From Chitinophagaceae bacterium (GTDB lineage Bacteria; Bacteroidota; Bacteroidia; Chitinophagales; Chitinophagaceae), in assembly GCA_003455235.1 (NCBI GenBank), contig DMRT01000216.1:1-23492 (forward strand): a stretch of DNA of 23,492 nt, written 5' to 3'. Below, in pieces: positions 7,500 to 14,640 of this stretch; the stretch's first letter is position 1, and each line of letters begins with the position of its first letter. The notes beneath the pieces were generated by a model. That model did not search any database. It saw only the letters and a program-made list of their open reading frames with translations, and was not told the DNA's origin. The translations under genes and the position numbers were made by a program.

Positions 7500-7560
7500 A
7501 TGATTTGCCTGCGGCAGACGGGTTTGCCAAGAAACACGGAAACGCAAAAAAGGGCACGTA
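7500..7560. repeat. Extragenic repeat-like fragment in the GH3/S46 divergent gap
   Basis: The 229-base divergent gap (7446-7674) contains a small palindromic core TGCCTGCGGCA, then AGACGGGTTTGCC, then AAACACGGAAACGCAAAAAA. Both pieces resemble degenerate extragenic repeats of the kind often seen between Bacteroidota genes. No second copy is present in this window, so the repeat nature is inferred from sequence style only. Confidence 0.3.
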
Positions 7561-7647
7561 TGACACTGTGTTCCTGTAGCAATTTGCGTCCCGGGAAAGC
7601 TGATATAATTCATGCGGTATCTGGAGGATCGGTATCTAAAAAATGCC

Positions 7648-7655
7648 TACGTTTG
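7648..7655 (+). promoter_or_regulatory. -7 box (TACGTTTG) for the S46 peptidase gene
   Basis: A perfect TAnnTTTG match 19 bases before ATG 7675, predicting a short leader of about a dozen bases. No clear -33 TTG is visible at the usual distance. Confidence 0.55.
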
Positions 7656-7674
7656 TCGTCCAAAAATAAACTAT

Positions 7675-9837
7675 ATGAAAAGGATCTTAATTGCTGTTGT
7701 GTTATCACTCAGCCTGTTTAAAGCCAGTGCCGATGAAGGTATGTGGTTGCCGATGCTGCTTGGCCAGCAGGTGTACAACGATATGGTGAAGCGTGGACTG
7801 AAGCTCACCAAAGAACAACTCTATTCCATCAACAAATCATCGTTAAAAGACGCCATTCTCATTTTCGGCGGCGGTTGCACCGGTGAAATTGTAAGCGACC
7901 AGGGACTGATCTTCACCAATCACCATTGCGGCTACAGCGCCATTTCGGGAGCAAGTACCGTAGAACACAATTACCTGCGGGATGGATTTTATGCCTTTAA
8001 TAAGGACCAGGAAATACAAAGCACATTAACCGTACAGTTCCTCGACCGCATTGTGGATGTGACCAAAGACGTGGAAGAAGCGGTGAAAGGACTGAGCTGG
8101 GCAGACCGGGTGAAAAAAATGCCCGATGTATACAAAGCCATCACCGATAAAGTAGCCGATAAAGAAAATGGCCTCGCAGGAAGGATCTACAGCATGTTCA
8201 AGGGCAACCAGTACATCATGTATGTATATAAAACATACCGCGATATCCGCCTCGTGGGCGCTCCGCCCGAAAGCGTGGGTAAGTTTGGCGGCGATACCGA
8301 TAACTGGGAGTGGCCACGTCATACCGGCGACTTTTCCGTATTCCGTGTTTATGCAAGCAAAGACGGAAAGCCTGCCGACTACAGCAAAGACAATGTACCG
8401 CTGAAACCGAAGCATTTTTTACCCGTAAGCATCAAAGGTTTTAAAGACGGTGACTATGCCATGATCTATGGTTATCCCGGAAGCACCAACCGTTACGAAA
8501 CCAGCTATGGCATCAAACTGAAAAATGAAATTGAGAATCCATCCCTGGTAAACCTGCGTGACATGCGCCTGAAATTTATGTACGCTGAAATGATCAAAGA
8601 CCCGGCGGTAAAACTGAAACTGGCCGACAACTATGCCAGCGTAGCCAACTACTGGAAATTCTTTGATGGTGAAACCAAACAGCTGATCAAGTTCCACACC
8701 TACGAACAGAAGCAGGATTATGAAAATAAATTCACTGCCTGGGCAAAGGGCAAGCCGGAATATGAAACCCTGATGGCGGAATATGCACAGAACTATGCCA
8801 ACTGGACCCCGTACAGCAAACTGCGCCAGTACATCAATGAAGGCGTTGTCGGCTCACCCTTGATTGCAGCAGCCAGTGGCCTCATTTCGCTGGAAGATAA
8901 ATTACTGAAGAATAATACCCCGGCAGCCGATCTAAAAAAAGCAACCGACGCAGCCACCGCCAACCGCAAAGCATTCCTGGAACATGAAGACCTGCCCAGC
9001 GATGAAAAGATACTGGCAGCCGTTTGTATGATGTTTTACAACGACGTAGATAAGAGTCAGCATCCCATTGGTTTTTATGAAGGTTTAAAATCCAGCTATG
9101 GCGACCTGAAAGACGAAGCCACTTATAAAAAATGGGCGCATGATGTGTTTACCAAAACCATGCTGATCGACGATGCCAAATGGAATGCGTTTGTATCGAA
9201 CCCTGATGGCGCTGTGCTGCAGGCAGACCCGGCATTTGCATTTGCTTCGGCCTTCATCAAAAATTACACCGGCAAGTATGCTCCTTTATATACGCAGTTT
9301 GTTAACCGCAATAATGAGCTCGGAAGAAGCTACATGAAAGGCATTATGGAAATGAACCCCGCAGCCGTAAACAAAATGTATCCCGATGCCAACTTTAGCA
9401 TGCGGGTCAGTTATGGAAATGTAAAAAGCTACCGCCCCAGGGATGCGGTGTTCTATGATTACGTGTGCACCGCCAAGGGCATTCTCGAAAAATACGTTCC
9501 CGGTGATTATGAGTTCGATCTTCCTTCCAAACAGATTGAATTGCTGAAGAAAAGAGATTTTGGCCAGTACATCGACAAAGCCAAGAACGACCTGGTGGTA
9601 ACCTTTATCACCACCAACGACATTACCGGTGGCAATTCAGGCTCTCCTGTTATTGATGCCAATGGTAACCTGCTTGGTCTCGCCTTTGATGGCAACTACG
9701 AAGCGCTCAGCCATAAGATCGCATTCGACAAAGACCTCAACCGTACCATCTGCGTGGATGTACGTTATGTGCTCTGGTGCATCGACAAACTCGGCGGCGC
9801 CAAAAACATCATTGATGAACTGAAGCTGGTAAAATAA
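7675..9837 (+). CDS. S46 family dipeptidyl peptidase (DPP7-type)
   Basis: This 720-residue periplasmic serine peptidase releases dipeptides from oligopeptides, feeding amino-acid catabolism. The start is ATG 7675, giving a signal peptide (MKRILIAVVLSLSLFKASA) cut before DEGMW, the N-terminus typical of mature S46 enzymes. Catalytic elements are His84 in TNHHCGYS, the Asp of DTDNWEWPRHTGDF (about 207-220), and Ser655 in TGGNSGSPV. Residue 673 is glycine (LAFDGN). In the DPP11 branch this position is arginine and selects acidic P1 residues, so this protein should be DPP7-like with hydrophobic P1 preference. Length matches the family's ~720. It has its own promoter box and a strong terminator, so it is probably monocistronic. 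Confidence 0.93.
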   Translation: MKRILIAVVLSLSLFKASADEGMWLPMLLGQQVYNDMVKRGLKLTKEQLYSINKSSLKDAILIFGGGCTGEIVSDQGLIFTNHHCGYSAISGASTVEHNYLRDGFYAFNKDQEIQSTLTVQFLDRIVDVTKDVEEAVKGLSWADRVKKMPDVYKAITDKVADKENGLAGRIYSMFKGNQYIMYVYKTYRDIRLVGAPPESVGKFGGDTDNWEWPRHTGDFSVFRVYASKDGKPADYSKDNVPLKPKHFLPVSIKGFKDGDYAMIYGYPGSTNRYETSYGIKLKNEIENPSLVNLRDMRLKFMYAEMIKDPAVKLKLADNYASVANYWKFFDGETKQLIKFHTYEQKQDYENKFTAWAKGKPEYETLMAEYAQNYANWTPYSKLRQYINEGVVGSPLIAAASGLISLEDKLLKNNTPAADLKKATDAATANRKAFLEHEDLPSDEKILAAVCMMFYNDVDKSQHPIGFYEGLKSSYGDLKDEATYKKWAHDVFTKTMLIDDAKWNAFVSNPDGAVLQADPAFAFASAFIKNYTGKYAPLYTQFVNRNNELGRSYMKGIMEMNPAAVNKMYPDANFSMRVSYGNVKSYRPRDAVFYDYVCTAKGILEKYVPGDYEFDLPSKQIELLKKRDFGQYIDKAKNDLVVTFITTNDITGGNSGSPVIDANGNLLGLAFDGNYEALSHKIAFDKDLNRTICVDVRYVLWCIDKLGGAKNIIDELKLVK

Positions 9838-9860
9838 TATAGTATTTAATCTTTTGCGTG

Positions 9861-9890
9861 CTGCCCCTCCTGTTGGTGGGGCAGTTTTTT
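9861..9890 (+). terminator. Intrinsic terminator of the S46 gene
   Basis: CTGCCCC (9861-9867) pairs with GGGGCAG (9878-9884). One T-T mismatch separates this from two inner C-G pairs around a TGTT loop, and TTTTTT follows at 9885-9890. It lies 24 bases after the TAA stop and its T-run touches the stop codon of the opposing gene. Confidence 0.88.
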
Positions 9891-10401
9891 ATTCTTCTTT
9901 TGAAAACGGATGAACCGATCTCCACATCCTGTACAGCACAATCGCCGGGAATATAAGCCAGGCAGCATTGGCCATCAACACCCTGCCTAACTCTGGTGTT
10001 GCATATTGCCCGTTTATTTCCTCAAACAAAATGATGGTAACATTGGTGATCATCACCGATGCCCAGATGATGGCGCCGAAACGGATCCAGTTCTTACCCT
10101 TAATGAATGCATACGTGGCAACCAGGTAAAAAGGACCAAAGAACAGGCTGTCGATCCAGATGGTTGCCCGCCACCAGGCCGGCCGGGCCATCAGCACCGG
10201 ATCAAAATTCCTTCCATACCAATGCACAAGGTCTACCATCCATTTCGGTGGCCAGACAGGGTATTTAAAATTTCCGGGATCGGTGATCACCAATTGCTCG
10301 ATATCGATCATATACGTGACGAGGAAGAAATTGATTACAAAAAATACAACCAGGGCAATATCAAGCGGTCGTTGTTTTAGTGGTATTTTTTTATATGCCA
10401 T
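9889..10401 (-). CDS. EXPERA-domain (EBP/TMEM97-like) membrane protein
   Basis: This 170-residue four-helix membrane protein starts at ATG 10401; an ATG 11 codons upstream (10434) adds only a polar extension. It carries the EXPERA pattern: RPLDIALVVFFVINFFLVTYMIDIE (first helix with its acidic end), FDPVLMARPAWWRATIWIDSLFFGPFYL (second helix), a GKNWIRFGAIIW helix, and a final helix. Eukaryotic members include emopamil-binding sterol isomerase and TMEM97 (sigma-2 receptor). Bacterial members are uncharacterised, and sterol chemistry should not be assumed. It stands alone, divergent from osmC, with no obvious partner. Confidence 0.82.
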   Translation of the reverse strand: MAYKKIPLKQRPLDIALVVFFVINFFLVTYMIDIEQLVITDPGNFKYPVWPPKWMVDLVHWYGRNFDPVLMARPAWWRATIWIDSLFFGPFYLVATYAFIKGKNWIRFGAIIWASVMITNVTIILFEEINGQYATPELGRVLMANAAWLIFPAIVLYRMWRSVHPFSKEE

Positions 10402-10498
10402 TGGTATTTTTTTATTACAGAATGAATAAAACATATATCCTGCAAAAAATCAATTTATCTGAAGTTCTTCATTCCGGCTTTTGTAACATTTATCACCA

Positions 10499-10526
10499 TT
10501 TGCCGGATGTTTGCAGTATAGTTTTG
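10499..10526 (+). promoter_or_regulatory. Promoter of the osmC gene (TTTG ... TAGTTTTG)
   Basis: TTTG at 10499-10502 and TAGTTTTG at 10519-10526 fit the Bacteroidota -33/-7 pair, with a slightly short 16-base spacer. The -7 box ends 19 bases before ATG 10546. The remaining 10402-10498 stretch is AT-rich with no other clear element. Confidence 0.6.
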
Positions 10527-10545
10527 TGTTATAAATATACACATC

Positions 10546-11007
10546 ATGGCACAACACCAGATAGAAACCCAATGGATGGGTAAAATGCAATTCAATTCAC
10601 TAGTAAACGGCCACACCATTATTATGGATGCTCCGGAACGGGTGGGCGGCGAAGATCACGGCCCCATACCAAAACCGTTTGTACTCACTGCCTTATCGGG
10701 CTGCACGGGTATGGACATTGTGGCCATCCTCCGTAAAGCAGCCAAAGAGGTGAATGATCTTAACATCCGCGTAACCGGCGAACTGAGTAAACAGGCTCCC
10801 ATTGAATACGTATCTGTACATATTGCTTACGATTTTACAGGAGATGAGGCCAACAAGGAAGCTGCGCTCGATGCAGTTACCACATCACAGGAGAAATACT
10901 GTGGCGTTAGCCATATGCTTAAAAAAGCAATCCCGGTTACCTGGGAAGTAAACTATAATGGCTTGCAGGTGTTTAACAACCTGCCCGTTGAAGTCATGGC
11001 TGGTTAA
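10546..11007 (+). CDS. OsmC family peroxide-detoxifying protein
   Basis: This 153-residue protein of the OsmC/Ohr superfamily comprises thiol-dependent hydroperoxide reductases that work as cytoplasmic dimers. The two conserved redox cysteines are Cys53 in SGCTGMDIV, at the start of the long central helix, and Cys119 in SQEKYCGVSHML. The C-terminal part shows the expected strand after ITWEV-like TWEVNY. The length and the GCTGMD variant suit the YhfA/OsmC-like branch more than Ohr, but the branch is not certain. It precedes a CYTH gene and a methionine-sulfoxide reductase gene, each with its own promoter box, which suggests a loose oxidative-stress neighbourhood rather than an operon. Confidence 0.9.
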   Translation: MAQHQIETQWMGKMQFNSLVNGHTIIMDAPERVGGEDHGPIPKPFVLTALSGCTGMDIVAILRKAAKEVNDLNIRVTGELSKQAPIEYVSVHIAYDFTGDEANKEAALDAVTTSQEKYCGVSHMLKKAIPVTWEVNYNGLQVFNNLPVEVMAG

Positions 11008-11067
11008 TATTCTTTTCAGGAAGAATTCTTTCGGGCACACCGGGAAGCAATCCGCACAGTTACTGCT

Positions 11068-11075
11068 TACCTTTG
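11068..11075 (+). promoter_or_regulatory. -7 box (TACCTTTG) 4 nt before the CYTH start
   Basis: A perfect TAnnTTTG match ends four bases before ATG 11080. The expected transcription start falls on or next to the A of ATG, so the message is predicted to be leaderless. No -33 TTG is visible at the usual distance. Confidence 0.55.
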
Positions 11076-11079
11076 GTGC

Positions 11080-11601
11080 ATGGCGCATCTCAACATCGAA
11101 TTTAAAGCGATTACCTGCAGGCTGGCGGAAGCAGAAACCCTGCTTCAGCAACACAATCCATTGTTTATTGGCGAGGATCACCAGGTGGATACCTATTTCC
11201 ATGTTGCGTCCGGAAGATTAAAACTCCGGGAAGGCAATATTGAACATGCGCTGATCCATTATGAGCGGGAGGACATGGCAGGCGCCAAGGCAAGCCATGT
11301 GCTGTTATATCATCACAAACCCGATAAGGCGCTGAAGGAGATTCTTATAAAAACACTTGGCGTTAAAGCGGTGGTGGATAAAAGAAGACGGATTTACTTC
11401 ATCGACAACGTCAAATTTCATTTTGATACAGTGGACGGTTTGGGAACGTTCCTGGAAGTGGAAGCCATTGACAAGGAGGGCAGTATCGGGAAAGAAAAGC
11501 TACAGGCCCAATGTAATCAGTTTGCGGAGCTGTTTGGCATTCAGCCCGGCGACTATTGTTCCGTTTCATACAGCGATATGGTCTTGGCGAAGACAAAATA
11601 A
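11080..11601 (+). CDS. CYTH-domain protein (class IV adenylate cyclase/triphosphatase-like)
   Basis: This 173-residue single-domain CYTH protein has the triphosphate-tunnel fold shared by CyaB adenylate cyclases and thiamine or inorganic triphosphatases. It shows the N-terminal NIEFKA strand, DTYFHVASGRLKLRE (about 37-51), an HYEREDMAGAKASHV segment, the VVDKRRRIYFIDNVKFHFDTVDGLGTFLEVEA core (basic strand then acidic strands), and a C-terminal helix. In the EXEXK motif the first glutamate is Asn5 (N-I-E-F-K), a variation also seen in many proteins annotated as CyaB-like. The true substrate, ATP or another triphosphate, is therefore undecided. The ATG follows a -7 box by only four bases. Confidence 0.85.
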   Translation: MAHLNIEFKAITCRLAEAETLLQQHNPLFIGEDHQVDTYFHVASGRLKLREGNIEHALIHYEREDMAGAKASHVLLYHHKPDKALKEILIKTLGVKAVVDKRRRIYFIDNVKFHFDTVDGLGTFLEVEAIDKEGSIGKEKLQAQCNQFAELFGIQPGDYCSVSYSDMVLAKTK

Positions 11602-11616
11602 GGAGCCCGCTCTTCT

Positions 11617-11624
11617 TATCTTTG
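11617..11624 (+). promoter_or_regulatory. -7 box (TATCTTTG) 4 nt before the fRMsr start
   Basis: A perfect TAnnTTTG match ends four bases before ATG 11629, predicting a leaderless message. It sits in the 27-base gap after the CYTH stop, so the reductase need not depend on the upstream gene for transcription. Confidence 0.6.
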
Positions 11625-11628
11625 CAGT

Positions 11629-12123
11629 ATGGCAGAAGATCTAACAATCATACAGGGTAGCAAAGAAGAGGTTTATCAATCCCTTATTCCCCAAATAAAC
11701 GCATTAACAGAAGGCGAACCCGATCTTATTGCCAACCTTGCCAATATCTGCGGAGCATTGAAAGAACAGTTCGGCTGGCTGTGGGTTGGATTTTATTTAG
11801 TGAAGCCCGTTCCCGCTTCCAGCGATACAGAACTGGTTCTTGGTCCGTTCCAGGGGCCGGTAGCCTGTACAAGAATTAAAAAAGGGAGGGGTGTTTGCGG
11901 TGCTGCCTGGCAAAAAGCCGAAACGCTGATTGTTGATGACGTAGAAAAATTTCCGGGACACATTGCCTGCAGCAGTTTATCTAAGTCCGAGATCGTAGTG
12001 CCGGTTATCCGTAATAATGAAGTGCTGGGGGTGTTGGACGTGGATAGTGAACTGCTGTCGCAGTTTGATGATACAGATAAAAAATACCTGGAGCAGATTG
12101 TTGGGGAAATAAATTTTGGCTAA
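11629..12123 (+). CDS. msrC: Free methionine-(R)-sulfoxide reductase (GAF-domain fRMsr)
   Basis: This 164-residue single GAF domain reduces free L-methionine-(R)-sulfoxide, using thioredoxin as electron donor. The three redox cysteines are all present as Cys80 (GPFQGPVAC), Cys90 (KGRGVC) and Cys114 (PGHIAC). Their 10- and 24-residue spacing matches what I recall for the E. coli enzyme (84/94/118). The WVGFYLV strand and the SEIVVPVIRNNEVLGVLDVDS core complete the signature. Length is standard. Cotranscription with the CYTH gene is possible, but a -7 box directly before its ATG suggests independent expression. Together with OsmC it points to defence against oxidants. Confidence 0.94.
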   Translation: MAEDLTIIQGSKEEVYQSLIPQINALTEGEPDLIANLANICGALKEQFGWLWVGFYLVKPVPASSDTELVLGPFQGPVACTRIKKGRGVCGAAWQKAETLIVDDVEKFPGHIACSSLSKSEIVVPVIRNNEVLGVLDVDSELLSQFDDTDKKYLEQIVGEINFG

Positions 12124-12137
12124 GAGGCCAAAAGGGT

Positions 12138-12884
12138 CTATGCTCTTTTCCTTTTTACGGGTGTTTTTGCTTTCGCCGTTTTTGTTCTTCGCTTGCTCTC
12201 TTTTCCATTCTTGGTCTTTTCACTCTTCTCTTTCACACTCTTTTTCTCCGTTTTGCTCTTAGCGTCTTTCTTAGCCTTCGGTTCCGGCGCATTGTCCTTC
12301 CATCCCCACAAATACCGGCAGGCATACGTACGATAGGGGCTCCATTTTTTTGAAACGGCCAGCATCTTTTCTTTCATTGCCTTTTTATTCTCCGGGTCGA
12401 TCCTGTATAATTTACAAACCGCCTGCTGAATACCCAGGTCATCCACCGAAAACACATCTTCTCTTCCCAGTGCAAACATCAGTATCATTTCAACCGTCCA
12501 TTTTCCAACACCTTTGATCTTTGTAAGACATTCAATCACCTCTTCATTACTCATTACATGAAGTTTCTCATCCGTTACCTGTTCATCAATAAAGAAACGG
12601 CATACGTTCAACACATAATTTGCCTTGGCATTACTGAGACCGATGCCGCGTAGTGTTTCAAATGACGTGGTTACCACCTGTTCGGCGGTGGGTTCATAGC
12701 CTCCATACAAATCAATGAAGCGGCGGTGAAATACATCCGCCACTTTGGTGCTTAGTTGCTGGCTCATGATGGAGTAGCAGAGGTAGATACAGACATTGTT
12801 TCTCTTCGCAAGCACTAATGGCTTCTGCAGGTCGATAACCTTTTTGAGTTTTTTGTCTTTCGAGAGATGTGGTATATGCTCCAT
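12138..12884 (-). CDS. AlkA-type DNA-3-methyladenine glycosylase (HhH-GPD) with lysine-rich tail
   Basis: This 248-residue glycosylase of the helix-hairpin-helix GPD superfamily removes alkylated bases from DNA. The hairpin is KIKGVGKWTVEMIL (about 122-135) and the catalytic aspartate lies in FSVDDLGI (Asp149, the second Asp, by analogy with AlkA Asp238). There is no C-terminal iron-sulfur cysteine set. The last ~50 residues (from about 199) are low-complexity and rich in Lys, Ala, Thr and Glu, ending PVKRKRA, and probably add non-specific DNA affinity. The start is ATG 12884. A GTG nine codons upstream is rejected because it lies within an extragenic palindrome. It is a second alkylation-repair glycosylase in addition to Tag. 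Confidence 0.9.
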   Translation of the reverse strand: MEHIPHLSKDKKLKKVIDLQKPLVLAKRNNVCIYLCYSIMSQQLSTKVADVFHRRFIDLYGGYEPTAEQVVTTSFETLRGIGLSNAKANYVLNVCRFFIDEQVTDEKLHVMSNEEVIECLTKIKGVGKWTVEMILMFALGREDVFSVDDLGIQQAVCKLYRIDPENKKAMKEKMLAVSKKWSPYRTYACRYLWGWKDNAPEPKAKKDAKSKTEKKSVKEKSEKTKNGKESKRRTKTAKAKTPVKRKRA

Positions 12885-12892
12885 AGTTAAAA

Positions 12893-12966
12893 TAATAACC
12901 ACAGATAACACAGATTGGTTTCACAGATCAACGCAGAATTATGTCTGTGTATCTGTGGTATTAATC
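12893..12966. repeat. Extragenic long inverted repeat (ACCACAGATAACACAGA type)
   Basis: The left arm (12893-12915, containing ACCACAGATAACACAGA) and right arm (12943-12966, containing TCTGTGTATCTGTGGT) are reverse complements over about 22 bases, apart from two single-base gaps. They enclose a loop of about 27 bases that itself contains TTTCACAGATCAACGCAGA. This type of CACAGAT-rich palindrome is a familiar extragenic repeat in Bacteroidota and some other bacteria. It lies in the 106-base gap between the cysS stop and the alkA-type start and could form a large hairpin in the transcript. There is no T-run, so it is not a classical terminator. No second copy occurs in the window. Confidence 0.75.
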
Positions 12967-12990
12967 AGTGGTCGGCTGTGGTAAAACAAT

Positions 12991-14478
12991 TTATTCAAGT
13001 CCCCAGCTCATCTCACCCCCTTTCTCATCCTTCAGGTTAATACCAACGGCGGCCAGCTGGTTACGTATCTTGTCGCTGGTGGCAAAGTCTTTTTTCGCCT
13101 TTGCTTCCTTGCGGATGTCAATCAGAAGGTCCATCACTTCATTCAGCTTGCCGCTGTCTGTATTTGTGTTTTTCAGCCCGAAAATATCTTCCAGGTATGC
13201 TTTGAATTTTTGCTGCAGCAATGCCAGTGTTTCAGCGGAAAGGGCATCGGCTTTTACCAGCCCGTCTTTGATGGAGTTGATCACCGGCACCAGTTCAAAC
13301 ATGCTGCCCAGTACTTTAGCGGTATTGAAATCGTCGTTCATGAACTCATCAAACTCATTCACAAGCTTGTTCACTTTGCTGTCCAGCTCTGCATCCGTTG
13401 CTGCCTGTTTACCGGCCGGTATTAATTTTTTTAATACCTCATACGCATCCCATAACCGTTTCAATCCTTTTTCTGAAGCCTGCAGCGCTTCGTTGCTGAA
13501 ATCAAGAGTACTGCGGTAATGCGTTTGCAGCATGAAGAACCGGACGGTCATGGGCGAATAAGCTTTATCAAGCAGCTTGTGATTGCCTGTAAATAATTCT
13601 TCCGGTAAAAATCCATTGCCCAGCGATTTGCTCATCCGGGTTCCGTTTACAGTAAGCATATTGGTATGCATCCAGTAATTGGCCGGGCTGGTGTGATAGC
13701 AGGCCTGGCTTTGTGCAATTTCGTTGGTATGGTGTGTGGCGGCCAGGTCCATTCCGCCGCCGTGTATGTCGAATTTCTGTCCGAGGTATTTCCCGCTCAT
13801 TGCTGAGCATTCAATGTGCCAGCCGGGGAATCCCATGCCCCAGGGGCTGGGCCATTGCATCAGGTGCTCGGGCTTTGCTTTTATCCATAGGGCAAAATCA
13901 AGGCGGCCTCTTTTTTCATCCTGCCCGCCCAGCTCCCGGGTTCCTTCGAGGAGGTCTTCCAGTTTGCGGTTGGTTAAAATGCCGTAGGGTTGTTCCTTGC
14001 TGTATTTTTCCACATCAAAATAAACCGTTCCGTCCACTTCATAAGCATAGCCATTAGCAATGATCTGCCTGGTCATTTCAATTTGTTCGGCAATGTGGCC
14101 GGTGGCGGTCGGTTCAATGGACGGGGGAAGGTTGTTGAAGAGCTGCATCACATGCCGGAAGCCCAGCGTATACTTCTGTACAATTTCCATCGGCTCCAGC
14201 TGCTGCAGACGGGCAATCTTACTGAACTTGTCATCCCCCTCATCGCGGTCGCCTTCCAGGTGTCCGGCATCGGTGATGTTGCGTACATAGCGCACTTTAT
14301 ATCCCAGGTATTTCAGGTACCGGTAAATGATATCGAAGGAAATAAAAGTGCGGCAGTTGCCTAAATGCACGTCGCTGTAAACGGTGGGCCCGCATACGTA
14401 CATACCCACGTGACCCGGCACAATGGGGCTGAATGTTTCTTTCTCCCGGGTAAGTGTGTTATATATTTTTAATGGCAT
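12991..14478 (-). CDS. cysS: Cysteinyl-tRNA synthetase
   Basis: This 495-residue class I synthetase charges tRNA-Cys. Expected elements are present. Zinc ligand Cys29 lies in YVCGPTVY, and the HIGH-box equivalent HLGN is at 38-41. The WHIECSAM motif provides the second zinc Cys, THHTNEIAQ provides the His/Glu ligands, and the KMSKS-box equivalent RMSKS is at 281-285. The C-terminal part has the helical anticodon-binding region and ends ...GEMSWGLE. Length is normal (E. coli has 461), with a somewhat longer helical insertion. A good promoter about 85-115 bases upstream and a 162-base gap to the next upstream gene argue for independent transcription, possibly reading through to the alkA-type gene. 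Confidence 0.97.
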   Translation of the reverse strand: MPLKIYNTLTREKETFSPIVPGHVGMYVCGPTVYSDVHLGNCRTFISFDIIYRYLKYLGYKVRYVRNITDAGHLEGDRDEGDDKFSKIARLQQLEPMEIVQKYTLGFRHVMQLFNNLPPSIEPTATGHIAEQIEMTRQIIANGYAYEVDGTVYFDVEKYSKEQPYGILTNRKLEDLLEGTRELGGQDEKRGRLDFALWIKAKPEHLMQWPSPWGMGFPGWHIECSAMSGKYLGQKFDIHGGGMDLAATHHTNEIAQSQACYHTSPANYWMHTNMLTVNGTRMSKSLGNGFLPEELFTGNHKLLDKAYSPMTVRFFMLQTHYRSTLDFSNEALQASEKGLKRLWDAYEVLKKLIPAGKQAATDAELDSKVNKLVNEFDEFMNDDFNTAKVLGSMFELVPVINSIKDGLVKADALSAETLALLQQKFKAYLEDIFGLKNTNTDSGKLNEVMDLLIDIRKEAKAKKDFATSDKIRNQLAAVGINLKDEKGGEMSWGLE

Positions 14479-14509
14479 GGTGTTGTTTGATGTTTATTGT
14501 TTGAAGCCG

Positions 14510-14524
14510 GGTTATGCCATAACC
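14510..14524. repeat. Perfect 7-bp inverted repeat in the cysS leader
   Basis: GGTTATG-C-CATAACC lies between the predicted cysS transcription start and its ATG. The arms are perfect with a single central base, so it suits a protein operator better than an RNA hairpin. A palindrome this short can arise by chance in a window of this size. Confidence 0.35.
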
Positions 14525-14561
14525 GCAAACAGTAAATAAGAAAACGGGATGTAAATTATTA

Positions 14562-14591
14562 CAAAGATATTAAGCGATGCCGCAAGGGCAA
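14562..14591 (-). promoter_or_regulatory. Promoter of cysS (TTG-N19-TATCTTTG)
   Basis: On the minus strand TTG (14589-14591) and TATCTTTG (14562-14569) are separated by 19 bases, a full match to the Bacteroidota -33/-7 promoter. It predicts a start near 14555-14558 and a leader of about 80 bases. This is the best complete promoter in the window. The rest of 14592-14640 shows nothing else recognisable. Confidence 0.75.
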
Positions 14592-14640
14592 CAGAAAAAG
14601 CGGTATGGTGCGGTTGCTTTCATGTAAGAGGCCGAAGGTA

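Noticed and set aside
12129..12150. AAAAG...CTTTT hairpin with a T-rich tail after the fRMsr gene
   Set aside because: Only a five-pair A/T-dominated stem with an unpaired interior; too weak to call a terminator, and it overlaps the end of the opposing gene.
12885..12911. GTG start extending the AlkA-type protein by nine residues
   Set aside because: The extension would be encoded by the arm of an extragenic palindrome; ATG 12884 starts the recognisable protein.
12968..13519. Plus-strand open frame of 183 codons opposite cysS
   Set aside because: Serine/leucine-rich low-information translation antisense to an intact synthetase.
14479..14640. T-box or other riboswitch ahead of cysS
   Set aside because: No T-box sequence, no stem series and no terminator/antiterminator pair; the interval holds a promoter and a short palindrome only.
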